Origin: Mesostigma viride
Lineage: Eukaryota; Streptophyta; Mesostigmatophyceae; Mesostigmatales; Mesostigmataceae
Assembly (NCBI GenBank): GCA_009746045.1
Contig: RPFO01000256.1
Coordinates: 697,429 to 761,428 of the forward strand
Direction: 5' to 3'
Length of the DNA: 64,000 nucleotides
Shown here: piece after piece, positions 22,652 through 32,738 of the stretch
How the letters are laid out: every line of letters begins with the position of its first letter
How positions within the stretch are numbered: position 1 is the stretch's first letter
The notes under the pieces: generated by a model
What the model saw: only the letters and a program-made list of their open reading frames with translations
What the model was told of the DNA's origin: nothing
The model's database searches: none
Translations under genes and position numbers: made by a program

Positions 22652-23650
22652 ATGATGGAATCCGACTTGGCTAGTCAGCAGGAAGTCGCCAAGGCGTGCA
22701 AAGCCATGAAGAAGATGCAAGCCAAAATTATGAAGGCAAACAGGTGGCGCGACATCGACCAGAAAGCTGCTATCAAGAGGGCTGGTGGATTGAAGGAATA
22801 TAGGAAGCAGCAGGCGGAAAGGCAAAAAGCAAGGCGGGCGGCGGCCAAGAAGGTTCCTGCCAAGAAAAAAACGCCCGCCTCATTGAAAGCCGAAGAGAAC
22901 CACCGTGTGGGCAACCGGAAGAATGCCGGGGAAAAGGCGATTGAAAACGTGGCATTGCGTGAGAGGAACATTGCCGAAACCCCTTTACAAAAGAAGTGTG
23001 CGGCGGATATCAGGGAGAGGGGATACACTGTCATACGAGGCATCGTAAGCGAGGAAGTACGCGTGCAGATGCTGAATGCTGCGCAAGACATGCCGGATAC
23101 TAAATTTGACAGAATTTTTCGGAAGTACAACGAGAACACCAAGACGTTTTCATTCCCTCCAAAGCAACGTAGCCAAGCCCTTATCGACGAAGACAGCCCG
23201 TTTGGGAAGCTCGTCGTGGGATTGGCGGTCAAGATCCTGCATGCTGCGCTGGACATGTCCTACGTGCCTAAGCCACGTGAGTTGCTGGTGCTCCGAAGCC
23301 TGGCTAACTGCAAAGAACAAGGGCCCCATTCCGATCTTACACGTGAAGTTTTGGCATGGGAGGTATACTTCCCAGTAAGTTGCATCATCGCTGTACAACC
23401 CGACACACGTTGGGTTTCGTACGACAATAGTATCCGACATTATAGGAAGAGGGACATCTCCAAGAGGGGGGAGGGAAAAACTGAGGTGATGCTCAATCCT
23501 GGTGATGTTGTCTTGTGGCATGGAGCACATGTGCATGCTGGTGCCGCGTACCAGGTGGAAAATCGCCGCATTTTTTTCAAGGGCATCAGCACGGCAAGGC
23601 GATTGGGCAACCAGGGTCTCGCAGATAGCGTTTGCCCAGTGATTGTGTAA
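22652..23650 (+). CDS. 2-oxoglutarate/Fe(II)-dependent oxygenase-like protein
   Basis: Intron-free 332-aa protein. Residues 1-110 are Lys/Arg/Ala-rich and helical (KKMQAKIMKA, KKVPAKKKTPASLKAEENH), suited to nucleic-acid or chromatin contact. The remainder is a double-stranded beta-helix oxygenase: iron ligands H226 and D228 in GPHSDLT, the distal His is probably H295 in LNPGDVVLWHGAHVHAGAAY, and R305/R306 (ENRRIFF) is placed to bind 2-oxoglutarate. Such enzymes hydroxylate protein, nucleic acid or small molecules; the substrate here is unknown. TET/JBP relatives accompany some eukaryotic DNA transposons, but assignment to that branch is not supported. The stop codon comes from the GTAAGTAAG start of a fold-back repeat copy. 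It shares array 22083-22545 with the peptidase-like gene. Confidence 0.75.
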   Translation: MMESDLASQQEVAKACKAMKKMQAKIMKANRWRDIDQKAAIKRAGGLKEYRKQQAERQKARRAAAKKVPAKKKTPASLKAEENHRVGNRKNAGEKAIENVALRERNIAETPLQKKCAADIRERGYTVIRGIVSEEVRVQMLNAAQDMPDTKFDRIFRKYNENTKTFSFPPKQRSQALIDEDSPFGKLVVGLAVKILHAALDMSYVPKPRELLVLRSLANCKEQGPHSDLTREVLAWEVYFPVSCIIAVQPDTRWVSYDNSIRHYRKRDISKRGEGKTEVMLNPGDVVLWHGAHVHAGAAYQVENRRIFFKGISTARRLGNQGLADSVCPVIV

Positions 23651-23790
23651 GTAAGTAAGTAAGTAAGTACTTGCGTGTCATGCGCCAAGGCATGCCACGG
23701 AGTACTATGCTAATCTCATTAGAAAATAATTACACAAAAGTTTAAACAAATATCGTCTGCATCATCCCCCAACCGTTAAGCACTAGATTA
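23645..23790 (+). repeat. Fold-back arm copy overlapping the end of the oxygenase gene
   Basis: Near-identical to 3436-3565: GTAAGTAAGTAAGTAAGTAC, then the GCCACGGAGTACTATGCTAA region and CATCATCCCCCAACCGTTAA. Its first bases supply the oxygenase stop codon (GTG TAA). Confidence 0.85.
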
Positions 23791-23811
23791 TTGTATTGTG
23801 TAAGTAGTCCA

Positions 23812-24757
23812 CCACCCACCCACCCACCCTCCCACCCACCCACCCACCCACCCACCCACCCACCCACCCACCCACCCACCCACCCACCCACCCACCCACC
23901 CACCCACCCACCCACCCACCCACCCACCCACCCACCCACCCACCCACCCACCCACCCACCCACCCACCCACCCACCCACCCACCCACCCACCCACCCACC
24001 ACCCACCCACCCACCCACCCACCCACCCACCCACCCACCCACCCACCCACCCACCCACCCACCCACCCACCCACCCACCCACCCACCCACCCACCCACCC
24101 ACCCACCCACCCACCCACCCATCCATCCATCCATCCATCCATCCATCCATCCATCCACCCACCCACCCACCCACCCACCCACCCACCCACCCACCCACCC
24201 ACCCACCCTCCCACCCACCCACCCACCCACCCACCCACCCACCCACCCACCCACCCACCCACCCACCCACCCATCCATCCATCCATCCATCCATCCATCC
24301 ATCCATCCACCCACCCACCCACCCACCCACCCACCCACCCACCCACCCACCCACCCACCCACCCACCCACCCACCCACCCTCCCACCCACCACCCCACCC
24401 ACCCACCACCCACCCACCCACCCACCCACCCACCCACCCACCCACCCACCCACCCACCCACCCACCCACCCACCCACCCACCCACCCACCCACCCACCCA
24501 CCCACCCACCCACCCACCCACCCACCCACCCACCCACCCACCCACCCACCCACCCACCCACCCACCCACCCACCCACCCACCCACCCACCCACCCACCCA
24601 CCCACCACCCACCCACCCACCCACCCACCCACCCACCCACCCACCCACCCACCCACCCACCCATCCATCCATCCATCCATCCATCCATCCATCCATCCAT
24701 CCACCCACCCACCCACCCACCCATCCATCCATCCATCCATCCATCCATCCATCCATC
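23812..24757. repeat. (CCCA)n/(CCAT)n compound array
   Basis: About 945 bp of CCCA with three CCAT blocks (near 24120, 24272 and 24661-24755) and rare breaks. The minus strand (TGGG)n could form G-quadruplexes. Long Val-Gly-Gly-Trp or Thr-His-Pro-Pro frames are not genes. Confidence 0.98.
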
Positions 24758-24918
24758 AAGCAGAAAGGGAGCACGACGTTAACCTTGCATGAAGTAACCA
24801 CCCTTGCATGAAGTAGCCCAGGATGTCTTTAAAGCCATATGCCCCTTCTCAGGGATATGTGCTCCATTGACTCCCAACGGAGTGATGTTCCTCATTAACT
24901 AATTAATTCATGTACCTA

Positions 24919-26625
24919 TTAACCCCTAAATGGTCTGGCTGCCGATTTTCCGCCTAAAACTGAGTTACAGCCGACACGTCGGCCCCTTCTCGGGGGACCA
25001 AATGCCGCGAAAACTATTGAGAATTAGGAAACGTTTAGCTGAGAAGATCGAAAGTTTATAATTTTCCTCACAGCATGGTACTAGGGTTTGCATACTTCTG
25101 ACAAAGTTATAGAGGTGTTCTGGCCGGTCAAAGTACAAGGGGTCAGGGTACTTTTTCACGTAAAACGTGCATTCCGGAAAACGACGACCTGGCCATGGCG
25201 GCTTGCGCCCACGCATGGCATTTACGTTTTCGTTCGAAATTTCTGACCAAACTCAGGAAATTGATTTTATACGTCCTAAAGATGATACAGGCCAATTTTT
25301 GGTTCGCGGGAATGCCATTTGATAGGTGTCGGCAGCGTTCTTGCTGGAAAAAACTGCGATCAGGCCGGACGATAGAAACGTTGACAGCAATACCTTTCCG
25401 GCGTATTTTAAAGGATATATTGGTTTCTTTGTACTTTTTATGATACATGGTAGTCGTAAACGTGCAAGGGTGGCCAGAAATCGCCGAATCCAGCGACCAT
25501 GCTGCACAACTTTGGTGTTCCGAAATGCGCCATTTTGCGGCCACCGCCTGGGCCAAGGTAACGCCATCCATGCCTGGTAAAGCTTAATCATCGTTTTCCT
25601 ATCGATGTTTGACGTTTATATATACGTTCTAGCTTGTGTAGCACATTCTTTTTGCATTATTCATGCTCTTTCTTGACCCTGGCCTGGCCCCTTTCTAAAA
25701 CACCCTTCTTAGATGCTTCCCTCAGTCAGTTGACCTGCCACAGGGTGATGGTGATAAGTTTTAGAGGCTGTATGGGTTTGAATACCTCCATATATGTTTG
25801 TTATACATTTCCCACACACATATTGCATGAGTGTGAGGCAGTTGGCTGGTCTCTGTGGCATCATCAAGCATGTAACCGGTGAGTAGAAGCTTCCCATTGT
25901 CAGCATGTGCCACCAGGTGTGCTGGCCATCACCTGGCAAGCTATAGCAGCTTAGGCCTAGTTTATCCTTACTAGGGCAAGCTGAAATAGGCTTAAAATCA
26001 CTAGTTTGTTGGTGGCTGCCTCCTAGAATGCATGCCTTGCGTAGGGTATCCGTACCACGTTACCTACATGCATGGACAAGGTGGCACCTGCACATAGGTG
26101 CCATGTAAGGGCAGTGTGATGATGCAGTTATGTTTCCCCATCATTGTGGAAGGGAAATGTATTGTGCGGCATGGTTGGGGGCCATATTAGTAGGTATTAG
26201 TAGGTAGTATGCCCACTCCTACCCCCTTGGTTGCTTTTTACCAACGGTACCCCTATGGGCTGTACTGGGTGTAACTGCTGGTATACCCACCCAAATGATG
26301 ACCCCAATGGCTCAAACTGTTCAGCAACTAATTGTTTATCATCCCTGAAGTGGTAGGTGCCTAGCTCTTACAACATAATTCAAAATGCACATTCTACCAA
26401 AAATGAAAACGCTCGTCTTGACCCCCCTGACTTTGACGGCAGTTATACATGGCCTACCCTGCATATATGTAAGGTTGTGATATACCAACCCGAAGGGCAA
26501 CTCATGGACATGCTTGGCCCCCAAGGACAGCCATTGGATATGGGTGGGTTGGATGGCATCTGGTTTGCAAAATTGTGAAGTTACAGCCGATGCATCGGCA
26601 GTATTTCTGCCCATTTAGGGGTTAA
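24919..26625. mobile_element. Non-autonomous piggyBac-like element, 1.7 kb, nested in the CACTA block
   Basis: TTAA lies at both ends (24919-24922, 26622-26625), followed inside by exact inverted repeats CCCCTAAATGG (24923-24933 and 26611-26621). The TTAA target and the TIR beginning CCC match the piggyBac pattern. Inside, overlapping frames (for example 25253-25591 minus, 26357-26578 plus) show no recognisable transposase. GTTACAGCCGA occurs near both ends (24964, 26579). Confidence 0.55.
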
Positions 26626-26969
26626 TATGACGCCCCACTTGTCTCGTTGCCTTAAAAAGACTGGCCCCAGGTTCAATTAAACTGCTCACTGCATGGGAAG
26701 ATGATCATGCCTTCGCGTTAGGTAGGGCATCCACAAAAGGTCACATCAATTACTTAAACTCGTGCTCCCATTGGCGAGCCACAGATCAGGAGCCCTCGGA
26801 GTGATGGAACGAAACCTTAACCAAGTTATGTAATATTTGATATCCAGGTGTATCATGCAGTGTACATGGAGCATAGAACTTGTCCGACTTCAATTGCAAA
26901 GTCTCAGATAATTTCCTAATGGGTCGTTCCCTTACCACGTATATGAATACAGAAAAACATCACAATAGG

Positions 26970-27615
26970 ATGTCCCCAAAACTGGGCACACGCAAACTGG
27001 GCACGAGCATGACGAATGGGATGCTCACAACCTCAGCCCCATGGCCAACAATATAAATACAATGTCCCCAAAACTGGGCACCGCAAACTGGGCACGAGCA
27101 TGACGAATGGGATGCTCACAACCTCAGCCCCATGGCCAACAATATAAATACAATGTCCCCAAAACTGGGCACACGCAAACTGGGCACGAGCATGACGAAT
27201 GGGATGCTCACAACCTCAGCCCCATGGCCAACAATATAAATACAATGTCCCCAAAACTGGGCACACGCAAACTGGGCACGAGCATGACGAATGGGATGCT
27301 CACAACCTCAGCCCCATGGCCAACAATATAAATACAATGTCCCCAAAACTGGGCACCGCAAACTGGGCACGAGCATGACGAATGGGATGCTCACAACCTC
27401 AGCCCCATGGCCAACAATATAAATACAATGTCCCCAAAACTGGGCACCGCAAACTGGGCCCTCGCATGACGAATGGGATGCTCACAACCTAGCTCAGCCC
27501 CATGGCCAACAATATAAATACAATGTCCCCAAAACTGGGCACACGCAAACTGGGCACGAGCATGACGAATGGGATGCTCACAACCTCAGCCCCATGGCCA
27601 ACAATATAAATACAC
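26970..27615. repeat. ~91-bp tandem array carrying a TATAAATA box in each unit
   Basis: About seven units with starts near 27061, 27152, 27244 and 27335 (period 91-92 bp). Each contains ATGTCCCCAAAACTGGGCAC, GAGCATGACGAATGGGATGC, CCCATGGCCAACA and TATAAATACA. It ends about 80 bp downstream of the transposase stop codon. Confidence 0.92.
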
Positions 27616-27693
27616 TGGCTCCCTACGTTACAAAATGCCGTGATTATCTGACACGGCCATCCTATGCAGGTCATCGTTTCCCATGCTGGTCCG

Positions 27694-30600
27694 TCACGCC
27701 CCCATGTGCAGGTCACGATAGTACGCTGGGCACGCCCAATCAAACGCATCCAGCACATAGTGGTTGTTCCCAAGGTGGTCGTGCTTCACCTGTAGGACTG
27801 GTTCTGATGTGGTGTCACCTACACGTGCCGCCACATGCTTTACATTGCATTTGGTTTCGCAACCACGCCGCCAGCACTGATGCAACAGTCGGACCTGTGA
27901 CCCCAGGTAGGACAGAGGCTGTGGATACTTCCCGTTGGCTTTCCACTGCGAGGACAGTGTCATGTCTTTGGTGAACACAGGACAGTCCGTCCAAGTTTCG
28001 TCCATGTTGAACATGGGCTTGCCCTGAACGTCCTCTGCATTCCCTGACTCAAACCAAATCGGGACAAACCACATGCTCCCCATGGCCCCCTCAGCAGGCG
28101 TCAGCATGAAGATGGTGCCAACCTCAGCAAACCAAAATTCAGCGTCCACATTGTCCGCCGCCTGGTATGCCAATGAGTCTGCCGTCGCCACTTGACCTTC
28201 CGGGTATGCATCAGTGTGGAAGCACCTGACCTCCCCAGTCGTAATGGTCCTGGCACCGACTACTGCACTAGCATAAACCTTCACGCTGCCAGTTGCTTCA
28301 TCCCAGGGTGGACAGCCCAGCGGGGCGAGAAGCTCTTCCACCGTCTGCTTGTCAGCGCCAATTTCCGCCAACGTAGGTGTTGACTTAGGGTTACGGCCGC
28401 AAGGCATGCCCCCCATGACCTGCACACACACAGCACCACATGCAAAACACACAAGTGCCGTTGTTAGCCTGGGCATATGAACGGAAATGCTGGGTCGGCC
28501 CAGCACACCAAGGAATGCCCTAGCCCTAGCGCCAGCGCAGCCATAGCAACAGCGCCCATGCGTTTCCTCACCTGCTCGATGCGCCCCAACGCGCAGCGCT
28601 CGTGTATGACCGTTGGAAAAGTCGCCCCTTGCCGCACCCACGGGCCCAAGGACCAGATACGACCCACATCGTCAGTCTGTGCCAAAGCATGGCGCGGTAT
28701 GTGGACGTTATGGCTGGCGGCATTGTCTTGGCGTGCCATCCTCTTCTTCTTCTTCTCCGCGTTCTTCTTCTTCTTCTCCGCGTTTTTCTTCTTTTCGTCG
28801 CCATCCGCTGCCTCAGCCATTGCCCCAGGACCCTTTCCTGCAAGGCTGCCACGCGGCCACAAGGTGCCGAAACACTCTTGAAAAGTGGCGTAGACGTTGT
28901 CAGCAGCCAAGTTGTAGATTGGAGACGTAACGGGACCAAGCATCATCTGCGCCCACAGTCTTGGCGAGGTGCATCACCATCTTGCTGATCCGCCGGGCCT
29001 TCCTTTTCTCCTTATCATCTCCCTCATTCCGCCTCCTCAGCAGCAGCATGGGAAGTGCAAAAGGCATTTGGAACAGTAGGGTCAGCAGCTCCATTCCCTT
29101 GTAATGTGGATACAAGGTAAAAGCTTTCCCCTGCGGCAGCCGGCTCCCGACGCGCGTGGGGTGTGCGCTTACCCAAGCATCCAACTCCGGGTGCTGGCGA
29201 GTGGGAATTCCATCCTCCTCGAGGTAGCGAGCCACCTGCTTACATAGACCCAACGTCAGATTGTGAAAGATATCCATCGGATACTGCCGGTAGCGGTCAA
29301 AGAATCGAAGCTCCCGCCAAGGCCACAGCGGCTGATACATCACCCCGGTCTCCTTCGCCTTCTCTTTCCGTGCCGTGGCCGTCGCCATGCCCTCCATCTC
29401 CTCCAATATTTCCGCCGTTTGCTTCTCACTGCGCATGTACTCCGCCACGTCCACCGTCGCATCCGCCCAGTCGTCGTGGTGAACGTTGCAAAAGGGGCAT
29501 CCCTGCAGTGGCGCACACACCCACAATGCGCCGCACACCAAGGTACGCAGAAATAAAAGAAGGCCTGATGGTTACGGTGATAACAAACCAACACAGCTTC
29601 CCAATACATCAAGGTCACATGGGCAGCACCCCGAACCAAGCTACGTGACAACATCACTCACTTTGTCGCCGGTGCAACCCTTGTGCCCCATCGCGCCGTT
29701 GCGGGCGGCCGAATCCATCACGTTCAGGTTCGCGACACGGATTTCCCACCGCTCCATTGGCGTATTGGGAAACTTCACAAGCATGGGCACGCCCTCTGCC
29801 ATCGCATCCATGTCCTCCACAAGACACTCAAGGACTGCCTCTCGTGGCACATGTGTATCTCTCACGGTGATGGGGAAGATCATGTCTCTTGACTTGTTGT
29901 CGGCGCGCTCGATGTTCAGAACAGTGAACAAATGCGCTTCCAGCGTCCCATGCCGATGGAGATACTCCTCAAATGAGTCATCCCACAACGCCACTACCAA
30001 ATATAGGATGCGTAGACCATCCTTAGAAGGGCGGTAACAGCGGAATTCGGCTTCCCATCTAGAGAATCTCAGCCTCTTGTACCGAGGCTTGTCCGGGGAC
30101 AGGTTGTACGACCTGCGCATGAAGAACACTCGCCCGCCCTCTCGGTCAGCCTCGGCAAATTTCCTCCACTTACGGACGCCAACCACGTCAATGTGACCCC
30201 CGTAGTTCAGTAAAGAGATCTCCTGCTCATGCTTCGTCCAGAAGACCTCACTGACACGATCGGCATCCCGCGGTACGGTCCCCCCGGACAATCCCTTGCG
30301 CGGTAGAAGAACCTGCAGGCATCATGACGGCGGGCAAATACTATAGGATTGTCATCAATATACAATACTAGATCCATCCAAGCGTGCTGGACGTGCACAC
30401 GTCAATATCCTCCCACCAAATGTAGTGCACTCTGTGTCATCCTGCGCATGCGTGGTCTCAATTTAGGATGCCGAGGATGCCGAGGAGTGGCTAACCTCGG
30501 GAAAATAGTGTTCGGAACTTTGCGCTCATGCAGGACCAAAAAGGCTACGACATTATTTGGTCTCTAAACACACCACATTGCTGCATAAACACTGTCATCA

Positions 30601-31974
30601 TACTTGATATATGGTGCAAACATTGCACTTCCCACAACCCAGTTTAATAACCATGCTTGCACTGGCCCGGATGCATGCCCATTACGGCAGTTTATAGTGG
30701 TCAACTGGTACCAACCAACAAGGGAGCCCGGACAGACACCAATCTGTTTTCAGCAGAATGCAATTAACTCAGCATGTGCAATCCCAAGGGCATATCATGA
30801 TGAGTGTACATCGACACAAAAGCACCATCCGTGCCACTTACCGGACTTTCGCCCATGGCTCACGAGTACCGTCAGCGTTTACTTGCATGAAGACAGCGCG
30901 GACAAGGCAAAGTTCTTCTCGCTTTCGCTGCCCCTTGTTGTTGTCCATTAACACCATGATGGTGTCCCCAATGCGGACGACACTCTGCCGCTTCTCACTG
31001 GAACTTGCTGCCAAGGCGGGAAGCTGCACCTCCTGTTGTTGAACTGTTGGATGGGTGTTGTAAAACTGGGTCTGATTGAAAGTCCACACACGCCGATCCT
31101 CATTCATCTCGTGTTCTAGTAACAGTTTCCCCGTGAACGACTCATTCTGCAGCAGAGCGGATAGCGTTGACTGTATGCTGATGTAAGTGAACTTGACTGC
31201 CTCACGCAAAGGATCGCCCTCTGCCTCCGCTGGGACCCAATTCACAGTCAGTGCGTCCGCAAGGGGCAGGCCCTTCTCCAATGACCGTCTCCTAGCCACG
31301 CCGAACTCCCCGTGGCTGGTCACACTGTATTGTGGGTGCTTCGCCAGTTCCTGAAACGCTTCGATGCACTTATCAGGAAGACCAAACTCCGTGGCTATGC
31401 AGAAAAGCGAAGCCTGTGTAAAATCCGCGTTCCCAGACAACGGCTTAGACCATGCCCATGGGTTTCTTGATGCACGGCCGGCGCCGGCCTCAACATCACC
31501 AGCCGTTCCTCCCCCACCGTCTGTCGTAAGCCCCTCCTCCGCCATCGCCCCCCCTGCCCCACCGTCTGCCGTAAACTCCTCCTCCGCCATCGCCCCCCAT
31601 TCCTCCTCCATTGAGTCATCAGGGCGCGGCTCAGCAGGCTCTACGCCTTCCATGCCCGCCGCATCGGGCTCCGGCGACCGTGTATCCACTTCAGCCACTT
31701 CAACAGCTTCGGCGGTCTTCAACAGCTGTTCACCTTGCGGGCATTCCTGGCGTGGCTCACCAAACAGCCTTCGCCGTTTGGCTCCGTCGTTCCCGCCGCT
31801 GGGAACGGACCAGGAGGCACCGACATTGGGGCGCGCGACGAGCGGTTGTGGACCGATATCGGGGAACGAGAAGGGATGTGCCTGACGACGAGAACGTTCA
31901 ATGGCCTCACCTACGAACGACTTTTGGGGGGACTTGTAATATGCCTGAGATCGACGAGTCTTCAGCCAGCTCAT
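27694..31974 (-). CDS. TNP2/Plavaka-type transposase with BAH-like region
   Basis: Exons: 31974-30842, 30312-29662, 29502 to about 28572 (possible internal intron or frame break near 28950) and 28419-27694. The N-terminal part is disordered and Glu-rich. A BAH-like region spans exons 1-2: RIGDTIMVLMD, EPWAKVRFFYRARD, VSEVFWTKHEQEISLLNYGG. The RNase H-like transposase core follows: LYLVVALWDDSFEEYL (first Asp), NLNVMDSAARNGAMGHKG (second Asp), CxxC-type GCPFCNVHHDD, then PMDIFHNLTLGLCKQV, as in TNP2/Plavaka proteins. A Lys-rich linker leads to a C-terminal domain with AEFWFAEVGTIFML and FNMDETWTDCPVF. Joins at 29662/29502 and 28572/28419 are in phase. Exon 2 needs one more G in the run near 30285 to stay in frame. 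It would catalyse cut-and-paste movement of an element with CACTA ends. It is head to head with the gene at 32739. Confidence 0.8.
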
Positions 31975-32131
31975 TTGCTTGTCAGGCTGACAATTCCGTG
32001 CGCATCGTTGCCATGCAGTGTCGTCCCATTAATATTGTATACACCTCCAGTTGCAACAAACGCCATGGACGTACAGCAATTACAACACGAGGCTTACACC
32101 AATACCTAACTAAACCGAAGGTGGTACACAA

Positions 32132-32515
32132 CTGCCGCGGGAAGGAGGGGGGTGATACACAAATACCGTAAGTGATACACAATTGCAGCTTACAAGTGAT
32201 ACACAATTGCAGCCAGGTCGACAGCGGGTCGCTGCGTACCTGCCGTGGGAAGGAGGACAAGTGATACACAAATACCGTACAAGTGATACACAAATACCGT
32301 ACAAGTGATACACAATTGCAGCCAGGACAACAGCGGGTCGCTGCGTACCTGCCGTGGGAAGGAGGACAAGTGATACACAAATACCGTACAAGTGATACAC
32401 AAATACCGTACAAGTGATACACAATTGCAGCCAGCACAACAGCGAGTCGCTGCGTACCTGCCGTGGGAAGGCGGGGGGTGGTACACAACTGCCGCCAGTA
32501 TAACAGCGGGTTGCC
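32132..32515. promoter_or_regulatory. 109-bp unit array in divergent promoter 3
   Basis: Same orientation as array 1; CAGCGGGT/CAGCGAGT anchors at 32222, 32331 and 32440 are 109 bp apart. Both edges carry the variant GCGGGAAGGAGGGGGGTG or GGGAAGGCGGGGGGTGGTAC, also found at the right edge of array 1 (10264-10290). It lies between the transposase start (31974, minus) and the gene at 32739 (plus). Confidence 0.85.
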
Positions 32516-32738
32516 GCGTTATAGGGTGACCTGACAGCGATGCCGCAATAACGTGTACCGTGCGATGTTTGGTTTGCCCCTGACCACTGGGGTTGTAGCC
32601 GTCGGATGGCTGCAACCACGTGTGTACGCGAAATTTGACAGTGCAAAAGGAGTGCACGCGAAATTTGAAAGTGCGCCTTCACGTCTTCACCACCGTAGGT
32701 GACTCCAGTTGACGTTTACGCGCAGCTCATCAGTTTCT

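Noticed and set aside
22652-23650. Splitting the oxygenase at CCCA|GTAAGT near 23369
   Set aside because: The frame is open through it and the following SCIIAVQPDTRW segment fits the oxygenase fold between the two metal motifs.
23791-24792. Threonine-histidine-proline-rich protein
   Set aside because: Artefact of the (CCCA)n array.
9811-32515. The three arrays as terminal repeats of two smaller transposons
   Set aside because: Array orientation (forward, inverted, forward) would allow two elements, but the arrays lie between gene starts and the perfect CACTA TIRs at 4679 and 34992 enclose all of them.
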